Source: Sporisorium sorghi
Lineage: Eukaryota; Basidiomycota; Ustilaginomycetes; Ustilaginales; Ustilaginaceae
Direction of reading: 5' to 3'
Assembly (NCBI GenBank): GCA_023212695.1
Contig: JALCCG010000062.1
Location: forward strand, 20,738 to 84,737
DNA length: 64,000 nt
Shown: positions 10,220-20,666 of the stretch, one piece after another
Position numbering within the stretch: the stretch's first letter is position 1
Layout: every line of letters begins with the position of its first letter
Program-made: the position numbers and the translations under genes
The notes under the pieces: model-generated
Databases searched by the model: none
Told to the model about the DNA's origin: nothing
What the model saw: the letters and a program-made list of their open reading frames with translations, nothing else

Positions 10220-13160
10220 ATGGCTCCCGTCGCCACCGGCAACGCAAACACCCGCCAGGTTCGTTTCGTTGACAAGCTCAACGCCGAGCTCGCCCCCGTC
10301 CACGAAGAGGCCATCTCTTCCGACTCGCTCGAGCTCAGCGGTTACGATGATGTAGAGCGCTCCAACTCGTTCTGGGCCGGCTCTTTGCCCGCTGCCCAGG
10401 GTCTCTACGACCCGGACAACGAGAAGGACGCATGCGGTGTCGGTTTCATGTGCCAGATCAAGGGCAAGCCCGCTCACAAGATCGTCTCCGATGCGCGCTT
10501 CCTCCTCTGCAACATGACCCACCGTGGTGCCGTCGGTGCCGACGCTCGCGACGGTGACGGTGCCGGTGTCATGACTGGTATCCCCGACACGTTCTTCCGT
10601 CGCGAGACCGAGCGTGACCTCGGCGTCAAGCTTCCTGCTCAGGGTCAGTACGCCGTCGGTAACGTCTTCTTCAACCCCAAGGACGACAAGGCTCGTGCCG
10701 AGCACGTCGCCACCTTCACCAGCATCGCAGACAAGCTCCACCTCCGCGTGCTCGGATGGCGTGACGTCCCCGTCGACAACTCGATCCTCGGCCCTGCTTC
10801 CAAGAGCAAGGAGCCCAAGATCATGCAGCCCTTCGTCGTCCTCAAGGACCACTACGGCACTGGCAGCGCCCCCGCCGAGACCTCCAAGCCCTTCGACGAG
10901 CAATACTTTGGCCGTCAGCTCTACGTGCTTCGCAAGCACGCCACCCACACCATCGGTCTGCAGAACTGGTTCTACATCTGCTCGCTCAGCCCCACCAACA
11001 TCATCTACAAGGGTCAGCTCAGCCCCGTCCAGGTGTACAACTACTACTACGATCTCAACAACGTCCACTACGCCTCCCACTTTGCTCTCGTCCACTCGCG
11101 TTTCTCCACCAACACCTTCCCTTCCTGGGATCGTGCCCAGCCTATGCGATGGGCTGCCCACAACGGTGAGATCAACACCATCCGCGGCAACAAGAACTGG
11201 ATGCGTGCCAGAGAGGGTCTCCTCAAGTCCGAGACTTTCGGCGATGAGCTCGACCTCCTCTACCCCATCATCGAGGGCGGTGGATCCGACTCGGCTGCTT
11301 TCGACAACGTGCTCGAGCTCCTCGTCATCAACAACGTGCTCACCCTTCCTCAGGCCGTCATGATGATGATCCCCGAGGCTTGGCAGGGCGACAGCAGCCA
11401 CATGGAGCCTGAGAAGGTCGCCTTCTACCAGTGGGCCGCCTGTCTCATGGAGCCTTGGGACGGTCCCGCGCTCTTCACTTTCGCCGATGGTCGCTACTGT
11501 GGTGCCAACTTGGACCGAAACGGTCTGCGACCTTGCCGATACTACATCACCGACGACGACATCATGATCTGCGCCTCCGAGGTCGGCACCGTCACCATCG
11601 ACCCCAAGACCGTCATCTCCAAGGGTCGTCTCCAGCCCGGTAAGATGCTCCTCGTCGACACCGTCGAGGGTCGTGTCGTTGAAGACAGGGAGCTCAAGAT
11701 GACCACCGCTCAGCGTGCCGATTTTGCAGCCTGGCTCGAGAACCAGCTGCTGCGCCTGCCCGAGATTGTCGACACCGTTCGTCGCAACACTGGCAATGCA
11801 ATCGCCCCCGTCCTCGACGAGGAGCGTCTCAGCACGGACCCCAAGCTCCTCGCTTTCGGTTACACTGCTGAGCAGCTCAACCTCCTCATGCTTCCCATGA
11901 TTGCCGACGGAAAGGAGGCTCTCGGTTCGATGGGTAACGACGCCCCGCTCGCCTGTATCTCGACTGCGCCTCGTGTCATCTACGACTACTTCCGCCAGCT
12001 CTTCGCTCAGGTCACCAACCCTCCCATCGACCCTATCCGAGAGGCCGTCGTCATGTCGCTCGAGCAGTACGTTGGTCCTGAGGGCAACCTCCTCGAGATG
12101 AAGCCCGAGCAGTGCCATCGTCTCCTCCTGCCCTCGCCCATCCTCAGCATCGATCAGCTCAATGCCATCAAGCAGATCGACACTGTGCACTCCGACTGGA
12201 CCCCCAGGACCATCGACATCACCTACGACAAGGGCGAGGGCATCCTCGGCTACGAGCACACCCTTGACCGCATCTGCTCCGAGACCTCGCAGGCCATCCG
12301 CGACGGCTGCCGTGTCGTCATTCTTTCCGACCGAGCTGTTGGCCCCGACCGTGTTGCCATCTCGTCGCTCGTTGCCTGTGGTGGTGTCCACCACCACCTT
12401 ATCCGCAACAAGGAGCGTGGCCGCATCGCCCTCATGATCGAGTCCGCCGAGGCTCGTGAGGTGCACCACATGTGTGTCCTCCTCGGTTATGGTGCCGATG
12501 CCATCTGCCCCTGGCTCGCCATGGAGGCCATCCTCAAGGTCTCGCGCGAGGGTCTCGTCAAGAGTGACTTCTCGCCCAACCAGCTCATCGACAACTGGAC
12601 CCACGCCGTCGACAACGGTATCCTCAAGGTCATGTCCAAAATGGGTATCTCGACCCTCGCCTCGTACAAGGGCGCCCAGATCTTCGAGGCTCTCGGTCTC
12701 GCCAACAGCGTCGTTGACCGCTGCTTCGCCGGTACCGCTTCGCGTGTCTCTGGTTCTGATTTCACCCTACTTGCCATGGATGCTCTCGAGTTCCACGACC
12801 GTGGTTACCCCTCGCGCGACACCATCTCGATCCCCGGTCTGCCCGAGTCGGGTGAGTACCACTACCGCGACGGTGGTGAGGCTCACATCAACGACCCCAT
12901 GTCCATCGCTCACCTCCAGGATGCCGCTCGAGAGCGCAACCAGGCCGCCTACGACGCCTACTCCAAGGCTTCGCACAACGCCGTCAAGGCCACCTCGCTG
13001 CGTGGTCTGCTTGACTTCGACTACACCAAGTCGCGCGCCATCCCCGTCGACCAGGTCGAGCCCTGGACCGAGATTGTTCAGCGCTTTTGCACCGGTGCCA
13101 TGTCGTACGGTTCCATCTCGATGGAGGCGCACTCGGCGCTCGCCATCGCCATGAACCGTC

Positions 13161-13191
<31 letters not shown>

Positions 13192-16100
13192 TGAGGACGC
13201 TGAGCGTTCCATCCCTCTTCCCAACGGCGACTCGCTCCGATCCAAGATCAAGCAGATCGCCTCGGGTCGATTCGGTGTTACCAGCAACTACCTCGCCGAC
13301 TCGGACGAGCTCCAGATCAAGATGGCCCAGGGTGCCAAGCCCGGTGAGGGTGGTGAGCTGCCCGGCCACAAGGTCTCGCCCTCGATCGCCCGCACTCGTC
13401 ACTCGACTGCCGGTGTCGGTCTCATCTCGCCCCCTCCTCACCACGACATTTACTCGATCGAGGACCTCAAGCAGCTCATCTACGACCTCAAGTGCGCCAA
13501 CCCGCGCGCTCGCGTCAGTGTCAAGCTCGTCTCCGAGGTCGGTGTCGGTGTTGTCGCCTCGGGTGTCGCCAAGGCTAAGGCCGACCACATTCTCGTCTCC
13601 GGCCACGACGGTGGTACCGGTGCTTCGCGATGGACCGGTATCAAGTACGCCGGTCTCCCTTGGGAGCTTGGTCTCGCCGAGACCCACCAGACGCTGGTCC
13701 TCAACGATCTGCGTGGCCGTGTCACCGTTCAGACCGACGGTCAGCTGCGCAGCGGCAGAGATGTCGCCATCGCCTGCCTCCTCGGCGCCGAGGAGTGGGG
13801 CTTCGCCACTACTCCTTTGATCGCCCTAGGCTGCATTCTCATGCGCGTACAGTATCTGACTCCTTCCCTTGAGCATGTTTGGATGGTGATCCGTTCCAGG
13901 ATGATGTCCAGCATGTCTTTCGAGCTCGATATGAAGTCCGAAATGCTGACACGTGGTTTTCTTTTTTCTTTTTATTTCTCAATTTCCTTTTCAACTTTTT
14001 AGAAATGCCGTACGTGACGCGACCGAAATTTCTCCGCCCTCGTCGACACCCATGCTCATACTGACACCATATTCTTCTCGATCTCCTCCTTCTCGATCGT
14101 CTTCTTTCTTTCAATTGCGACAGATCTCAATAGCTGCCCGGTTGGCGCACGTGTCCGATTCTCTTCCCTTTGCCATCATTTGCGATGAGAACACGTCATG
14201 CTGACCTCAGTTTGCGATTTTCTTGTCGATTCTACCAGATTGCGACCCAGGATCCCGAGCTTCGCGAGAAGTTCGCCGGCCAGCCCGAGTCGGTCATCAA
14301 CTTCTTCTACTACCTTGCCGAGGAGCTTCGATCTATCATGGCCAAGCTTGGTCTGCGCACCATCAACGAGATGGTCGGCCGATCCGACCTCCTCAAGGTC
14401 GACGACAGTCTGCGCACCCCCAAGACTGCCAACTTGGACCTGAGCGCCCTTCTCAAGCCGGCCCATGAGATGCGTCCCGGTGCTGCCACCTACAAGGTGC
14501 GACAGCAAGACCACAAGCTTTACGTCCGTCTCGACAACAAGTTCATCGACGAGGCCGAGCCCGCCCTTACCCAGGGCCTGCCCGTCCAGATCGAGTGCGA
14601 CGTTGTCAACACCGACCGCGCTCTTGGTACCACGCTCTCGTACCGCGTCTCGAAGCTCTACGGTGAAGAGGGCCTGCCCACCGACACCATCCACATCAAC
14701 GCCAAGGGTTCCGCCGGTCAATCTCTCGGTGCTTTCCTGGCCCCCGGTGTCACCATCGAACTCGAGGGAGATGCAAACGACTTCGCCGCCAAAGGCTTGA
14801 GCGGCGGTCGTCTCATCGTCTACCCTCCCAAGGTTTCCTCGTTCAAGGCCGAGGAGAACATTATCGTGGGTAATACCACACTTTTCGGTGCGATTTCGGG
14901 ACACGCCTACTTCCGCGGCATTGCGGGCGAACGATTCGCCGTGCGCAACTCCGGAGCTCACGCGGTCGTCGAAGGTGTTGGTGATCACGCTTGCGAGTAC
15001 ATGACGGGCGGAAGGGTTGTGGTGTTGGGACCGACCGGTCGCAACTTCGCCGCGGGCCAGAGTGGTGGTATTGCGTATGTGCTCGACATGAACCGTGATT
15101 TCCACACCAAGTGCAACACGGAGATGGTCGAACTTGGCCCCGTCAAGGACCCCAAGGAGATCGCCGAGCTGCGCAACCTGATCGAGAACCACCGCCACTA
15201 CACTGGTTCCACCGTTGCCGACCACGTCCTGCACGACTTCCACCACATCCTGCCTCGCTTCGTACGCGTCATGCCGCACGACTACAAGCGCGTGCTCGAG
15301 GAGGAGGCGGCCAAGGCGGCCGTTGAGAAGAAGCGCTCGAGCCACGTCGACTTGCTCGGCACTCTCTCTCGCCACGGCAGCCAGGTCGAGATCTCCGTCT
15401 CGGAAGACGCGCCGAAGGACAACGCTGCTGACGGCGTGCGCGAGATCCCCGCCGCCAAGCCTGTCGAGCCTGCTGTGGTCGACGTCGAGGACTCGATGGT
15501 TGACGACGAGACCGCCAAGTCCAGGCTCAACAAGCTCGACAAGACTCGCGGCTTCATGAAGTACAAGCGTCTCGGCGAGCACTACCGCAACCCCACCAAG
15601 CGTGTCAAGGACTTTAAGGAGCTCTCGACTCGTCTCACTGAGGCCGAGCTCAAGTACCAGACCGCTCGTTGCATGGACTGTGGTGTTCCCTTCTGCCAGG
15701 GTGACACGGGTTGCCCCATCTCCAACATCATTCCCAAGTGGAACGACCTCGTCTTCAAGGGCCAGTGGGAGGATGCGCTCAACCGTCTCCTCATGACCAA
15801 CAACTTCCCCGAGTTCACTGGTCGTGTCTGCCCCGCTCCTTGTGAGGGCGCTTGTGTGCTCGGTATCACCGAGCAGCCCGTCGGTATCAAGACGGTCGAG
15901 TGCGCCATCATCGACAAGGGCTTCGAGGAGGGCTGGATGGTGCCCCGCCCTCCCAAGGTCCGCACTGGCAAGACCGTCGCCATCATCGGCTCCGGTCCCG
16001 CCGGTATGGCTGCTGCCGACCAGCTCAACAAGGCCGGTCACTCGGTCACCGTCTACGAGCGTGCTGACCGTATCGGTGGTCTGCTCATGTACGGTATCCC

Positions 16101-17085
16101 CAACATGAAGCTCGACAAGGGTATCGTCCAGCGCCGTGTCGACCTCATGGCTGCCGAGGGTGTCAACTTTGTCACCAGCACTCACGTTGGTCGCGACGTC
16201 GACCCCAAACAGCTCCATGCCCAGAACGACGCTGTCATTTACGCCGTCGGTGCCACTTGGCCTCGTGACCTCAAGATCGCCGGTCGTGAGGCTGACGGTG
16301 TCCACTTTGCCATGGACTTCCTGTCGCCCAACACCAAGTCGCTTCTCGACTCTGGTCTGCAGGACGGTCACTACCTCAGTGCCAAGGGCAAGGACGTCAT
16401 CGTCATCGGTGGTGGTGACACGGGTAATGACTGTCTCGGTACCTCGCTTCGTCACGGCGCCAAGAGCATTGTCAACTTCGAGTTGCTGCCCCAGCCTCCC
16501 AACGAGCGAGCCAAGGGCAACCCCTGGCCTCAGTTCCCTCGTGTCTTCAAGGTCGACTACGGTCACGCCGAGGTGGCTGCCCAGTGGGGCTCGGACCCTC
16601 GTGAGTACTGCATCTCGACCACGTCGTTCGAGAAGGACGCCGAGGGCAAGCTCGTGGCGCTCCACACGATCAAGGTCAACTGGGAGCTCGACGCTTCTGG
16701 CAAGTGGCAGATGAACAAGATCCCTGGCTCCGAGAAGCGCTGGCCATGCGACCTCTGCCTGCTCTCGCTCGGTTTCCTCGGACCCGAGAACGACGCCATC
16801 TCGGCGCTCGGCCTCGAGCAGGACGGCCGCTCCAACATCAAGGCTGATGACCAGAAGGGCAAGTCGCCGTACAAGACCAACGTCGAGCGCGTCTACACCG
16901 CCGGTGACTGCCGTCGTGGCCAGTCGCTCATCGTTTGGGGTATCCAGGAGGGCCGTGCTTGCGCTGCGCAGGTCGACCGCGACCTCATGGGCAACACTCG
17001 CCTGCCGTGGGCTGGCTCCATCAAGAAGCGAGAGTTTCTCCCCATCACCGGTGCTGAGAAGACCAAGGTCGCGGCTACCGCCTAA
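10220..17085 (+). CDS. GLT1: Glutamate synthase (NADH-GOGAT), four exons
   Basis: Converts glutamine and 2-oxoglutarate to two glutamates with NADH. Inferred exons: 10220-13846, 14003-14009, 14124-14146 and 14239-17085, together 2167 aa (yeast Glt1 about 2145). The N-terminal propeptide ends before the nucleophile Cys72 (KDACGVGF), which starts the class II amidotransferase domain. Next come the central and FMN domains ([37 protein letters not shown]), the GXGXG domain ([19 protein letters not shown]) and the beta-subunit-like part with Cys clusters ([24 protein letters not shown]) and two nucleotide-binding folds ([29 protein letters not shown]). The [3Fe-4S] motif C-x5-C-x4-C is split across exons 1-3. 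The last intron uses a GC donor. The introns follow from restoring the family's invariant motif and were not observed in transcripts. Confidence 0.96.
14003..14009 (+). other. GLT1: GLT1 micro-exon 2 (7 nt)
   Basis: AAATGCC, preceded by a long pyrimidine tract and TTTTTAG and followed by the donor GTACGTG. It encodes Lys-Cys plus the first base of His; this Cys is the second ligand of the C-x5-C-x4-C [3Fe-4S] motif. Without it the frame and the motif both fail. Confidence 0.85.
14124..14146 (+). other. GLT1: GLT1 micro-exon 3 (23 nt)
   Basis: Preceded by GCGACAG and followed by GCACGTG, the same donor as micro-exon 2 with T changed to C. Read after the C of exon 2 it gives H-L-N-S-C-P-V-G, including the third [3Fe-4S] cysteine, and exon 4 continues with IATQDPEL in phase 0. 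Confidence 0.82.
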
Positions 17086-17315
17086 GTCCCTCTACAGCAT
17101 TCGCGATCGACGGAGGGGCTATCTCGCATCCCTCTGTACATACCAACAACGGATATCTCTCAGTCTTGGGGATTCGCTTTCTCAGCGCTCGCGGCTCTAT
17201 GGCTTTACGAGTTGCATGGGTTCGGATTGTCGTCTCCCCTTCTCCCTCTGGAAGCTTCCGTCTTCTCTTCCCCCAGTCCCGTTTTCTCGATGTGGTTTTA
17301 CGAAGTGCATTTCTC

Positions 17316-18335
17316 TCAATCAAGGCTTGACTCTCTCAACGTCTGTGTGCGGATTTGTGTGTTGTGCTCTTGCATTGACGTGGGTGAGACGAGCCGCTGT
17401 AACTTTCCCCGAAGAGAGAGCAGAGTGATTGTGTTTTCGTTCTGAGCAGCAGCGTCTCTTTGACGTTCGTTCATGACTCCAAAATGTGAATGAAGCGAGA
17501 GGGGTGAGCTGTTCTTTACACACACTGAGTCGAGCGAGCGAGCGTGTGTTCGCAATGCAAAGTCGACAGTCATCTCATTGAGCTCCGTTGGACGCAGAGC
17601 CGAGCGTTCGCAGCCGGCCGTTTTCTTCGTTCCGTCTTGATCAAGGTCTGAGTCGCTTCCATCGTGAGACCGCTTTTGCTTGCTATCGCCGACCATCCGA
17701 GCACGTTGTGCGCTCTCTATCTCGATCATTGCGATGCCAACGTTTTGTCCGAGGGTAATGTGACCCCAGATGAGCTGGCGCGGTCGGAGCATGTCCACTT
17801 CGTCCTGCTGGAGCACTTCCCCTGCAGCCTGACGTTGGATCAGCATGGCCGCGTACCGTACCAGCTGGGCCGCCTTGGCATTCCGGCACATACGCTCCTT
17901 GGGCGCTTGGCAAAACTCCTTGACGGCTTGCCTGCTCTTGTCGGTTGAGGCCGCCTTGAGCGTAGCTTGACAAACATCCAAATTGAACGTTGCGACGGCG
18001 GCTGGCGCCATGCCTCCTTGGCGTCCTTGCTGCCATTTGACGGGAGCACTGTTCGAGCGAGACGCTTCATCGTGTGCTTGGGTCATGCTGAGGTCTGCCT
18101 TGTACGTGTTTTCGGCAGCAGCGATGGTGTTGACGACAGCGGCTGCTTGTGCTTGTGTTGACGGGATTGGCGATGCTCTGGCGGACAATCCCCATCTCGG
18201 GAAGAGCCTGACGCTACTGAGAACGTCGAGCGCGTCCTCTTCCCGAACTGCTCCTGCTGCTGCTGCGTTGGCGTCGCTGTCGTCGTTCTCGTCGTCCTCA
18301 CCGCCATCATGGCCATGATCACCCTCGTCGTATGA
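17316..18335 (-). CDS. Hypothetical acidic/Ala-rich protein, 5' end unresolved
   Basis: A minus-strand frame open for about 340 codons. Its upstream part is acidic and Ala-rich (GGEDDENDDSDANAAAA, then REEDALDVLSSVRLFPRWG), like many smut nuclear proteins. The middle (VATFNLDVCQATLKAASTDK ... LVRYAAMLIQRQAAGEV) looks helical, followed by a basic KQKRSHDGSDSDLDQDG segment. I do not recognise a family. No ATG lies in the first part of the open frame; the first in-frame Met is near 18086, so either translation starts there (about 256 aa) or an upstream exon is missing. The last 80 residues look like translated 3' UTR, so the true C-terminus may also differ. It converges on GLT1. Confidence 0.4.
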   Translation of the reverse strand, partial: SYDEGDHGHDGGEDDENDDSDANAAAAGAVREEDALDVLSSVRLFPRWGLSARASPIPSTQAQAAAVVNTIAAAENTYKADLSMTQAHDEASRSNSAPVKWQQGRQGGMAPAAVATFNLDVCQATLKAASTDKSRQAVKEFCQAPKERMCRNAKAAQLVRYAAMLIQRQAAGEVLQQDEVDMLRPRQLIWGHITLGQNVGIAMIEIESAQRARMVGDSKQKRSHDGSDSDLDQDGTKKTAGCERSALRPTELNEMTVDFALRTHARSLDSVCVKNSSPLSLHSHFGVMNERQRDAAAQNENTITLLSLRGKLQRLVSPTSMQEHNTQIRTQTLRESSLD

Positions 18336-18496
18336 TCAAAGCCGAACTTCGCGGATCAGTCAGAGCACTGATTTGATCAAATTCCGCTTCTCTATGCGTT
18401 TTCTCTCCACGGTGGTTTATCCACAGACAGTCGGGGTGAGCTCCGTGGGTGGCTTTGCAGGCGACTTTCTCCCCTTCTTTTCGAAGCACAAGCACA

Positions 18497-18539
18497 ATTC
18501 ATATCGTAAAAAAAGTAAAAAGTCGTCCGCGGAGCCACC
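18497..18539 (+). repeat. Orphan copy of the 43-bp terminal repeat
   Basis: This 43-bp sequence, with the core AAAAAGTCGTCCGCGGAGCC, is nearly identical to the left end of the element at 19610-20186. No matching right end follows directly, so it is either a truncated copy or the outer end of a larger nested element. Confidence 0.6.
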
Positions 18540-18792
18540 TGAATCTCATTACGTATGACTAACTTATCCTTCTGTGCGTATCATCAAGAGAACAGAAAGA
18601 AGATAAGAAAAGAAGACGAGGGAAGATAGAAATTAGAAGAGAAGTCCACCCTCCCGAGCTCCTGTCAATAGAGAAATCGCACTTTCTGGCATTGATGAAA
18701 CGCATGCAGACTTTGGAAACAAGACAAAACGTGATATTTTGACCGATTGTTGGGCCTTCATTACGCTTTTGCACGAAAATCGATATCTTATA

Positions 18793-19052
18793 AGGGGGTA
18801 TCAAAAAAAAATTGGGGAAATTCACGGACGAGTTTCCTGAGGTTGGGTTTCCTGTGAATTTTGAAGCCCCCGAAATTGGAACCTGGAATTTGAATTAAAG
18901 GTCTAACATTTTCAGCTAATGAAATTAAAAACCTAACATTTTCAGCTATTTGAAATGCGAAAATCCAAAACCCTGAGGACGGGGAAAAGGATCCCCGTCT
19001 CCAAATTTGGCAGGGCTTACGTAATCAAAATCCCCGGCATTTTGATACCCCC
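18793..19052. mobile_element. TA-flanked MITE-like element, TIR GGGGGTATCAAAA
   Basis: A perfect 13-bp inverted repeat (GGGGGTATCAAAA at 18794-18806 and its complement at 19040-19052) bounds about 260 bp of AT-rich, non-coding sequence, with TA next to each end (18791-18792 and 19053-19054). Inside, CTAACATTTTCAGCTA occurs twice in direct orientation (18903-18918 and 18933-18948). Size, TIR and TA flanks fit a Tc1/mariner-type MITE. Confidence 0.6.
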
Positions 19053-19609
19053 TATAACTTAACTTAGTGCGCAAATTCAAGCGCTGACCACTTTCAAGGC
19101 AAGAGCGATGAAATCCCTTTTTTTTTTTTTTTTTTTCTATGATTCAAGTCCTTAGCCAACAAAAAATTGCTTTGGCTACGATGCAAGAAATCAAATCACT
19201 GTGATTCGGCGCAACTTTTGTTGCAGACAGCTTTTATGAAGTTGCAAAATCATGAATTTTACAGCCCTTCGAGGACGTGGATTGACTTACGTTCGGTCCA
19301 TCGCCTCTTGTGCCAAGCAGTCTAGGGAAAAAGGAGGCCAAATACAATCGCGTCGCTCAACACTGAGCGACTCATCGCAGCCATAACTAGTCATTGCCGC
19401 CTGGCGGGCGGTAATTTTAATAGTCTTCGTGAATCTCGATTTGCATTGCGATGCCGGAATCGTGATGATTCAACCTGATCGGTCCGTGAATCGAGCTCTG
19501 ATGAGTGTGTATTGACACCAGGGCCTTCACTACCAAGTCGATCAACACATCAGGCTGATTCTCAGGCAACTTGTTTGGTTTTGATGTGAGGAATAGTTAA
19601 AGAACAGAG
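19053..19609. other. AT-rich non-coding repeat-island sequence
   Basis: No gene seen. It contains a T tract at about 19118-19138 and a perfect 8-bp stem with a 4-nt loop at 19352-19371 (GTCGCTCA/TGAGCGAC). Confidence 0.4.
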
Positions 19610-20186
19610 AATCATATCGTGAAAAAAGTAAAAAGTCGTCTCCGGAGCCACCCTGGAGCCAACTGTGGCAAGTGGCTCCAGGGTGGCTAGCAGCAACCAA
19701 GGGGGTGGGTGGCTCCTATTAGAAATTAGAGCTAAGTCGTCGACTTATGTGCAGAAGTCGGCGTCAGTTATTCAATACACAGATATGACTTACGACACTC
19801 AGCGCTGAGTGTTTAGGCTCAGGAGTGTTGGGAGTCACTCGATGATCTTAGGGTTCAGTCGTATAAGTTAGTGATTTGATGATATTTCTCTTCTACATCT
19901 TCGTGCATTCTCAGGTCCTTATATACATGTGAGTGAGTCAGCCATCCTCTGCTATGAGGGTGTACCGACTATAGCATAGTTCCCATGTTCTCTTGAGGGT
20001 CGCAGGTTTGAATCCCCAGTGGGCTCACCTTTTTCTTTTTTTTCCCCTGGGTGGCTTGCAGCAGCCACCCTTGAGGAGAAGCCTAGATCGGGGGTGCTTG
20101 CATAGTTGGCTCCGGGTAGGAAACCACCCAGGGTGGTTGCTTGGGTGGCTCCTAGGACGACTTTTTCCTTTTTTCAGGATATGAAT
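19610..20186. mobile_element. Foldback/MITE-like element with about 43-bp TIRs
   Basis: The left end (about 19610-19652) and the right end (about 20143-20186) are imperfect inverted repeats over about 43 bp, sharing the core AAAAAGTCGTC and the adjacent GGAGCCACC. Both ends carry several subterminal GGTGGCT/AGCCACC copies, like transposase-binding repeats. There is no transposase ORF. It contains an 18-bp perfect palindrome (19795-19812) and a tRNA-like sequence. Confidence 0.65.
19935..20032 (+). other. tRNA-like sequence (possible SINE head or tRNA relic)
   Basis: The stretch GGGTCGCAGGTTTGAATCCC is a good T-arm/B-box match. About 35 bp upstream, TATAGCATAGTTCCC resembles an A box, and a T run (pol III terminator-like) follows at about 20030. 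The acceptor stem does not pair cleanly, so this is not called as a functional tRNA. Confidence 0.35.
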
Positions 20187-20328
20187 AATGAGGCATCGTC
20201 AACAGTCATCATCAATGGTCATGGTCATCGTCGTCGTTGTCTCCATCCGCGGCCATCAAAGCTGCATTCACAAAAAGCTCTTGAATCACCAGCTTTCTCA
20301 CCTCAGGCATGTTGCATGAGAAGCTACG

Positions 20329-20666
20329 TGTTAAGCCTCAAGGGTCTGGAGACCTTGCGAGGTGTTGTCGAGTGGTGCTGGGGTGGCGAGGCTTGAGGCG
20401 AGGGGTCCTGGAACTACTTGGAGGTCCAGGTTTGTCAAGTGCATGTGGGGTGTTCTAGGAATGGTCTGAGATTTCCACCTACAGGGTGTGAGTAGAGAAA
20501 ATACAATCAACAAGCTAAGACAAGGGCCGTCCTGGCACCAGGACAGGTTTTGTACTTCTGCAAGTGACCCTGGCAACGCGCGGGCCTCATGCAAGCGCGA
20601 CGTGGCGCCTCGCGGCACGTCACACACAACCCTTTGAGGAGACCTCCAAGGCAGTGATTCATAACA
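20329..20666 (+). mobile_element. Solo LTR 1 (338 bp) with target duplication CTACG
   Basis: Begins TGTTAAGCCTCAAGGGTCTG and ends TAACA. The 5 bp on each side are identical (CTACG at 20324-20328 and 20667-20671). It shares long blocks with the copy at 59922-60087 (AGGTGTTGTCGAG, GAAAATACAAT, CCAGGACAGG). No internal retrotransposon sequence is present, so it is a solo LTR. Confidence 0.85.

Noticed and set aside
10091..12604. 837-codon minus-strand ORF opposite GLT1 (and a similar 829-codon one at 14176-16665)
   Set aside because: Val/Asp/Glu/Gly-rich translation typical of antisense frames over GC3-rich genes; no motifs, and the sense strand encodes GLT1.
19935..20032. Functional tRNA gene
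   Set aside because: The B box is good but the acceptor stem does not pair and the anticodon arm is unclear, so it is kept only as tRNA-like sequence.
20329..20666. Complete LTR retrotransposon
   Set aside because: No gag/pol frames and no second LTR in the expected distance and orientation; solo LTR fits better.
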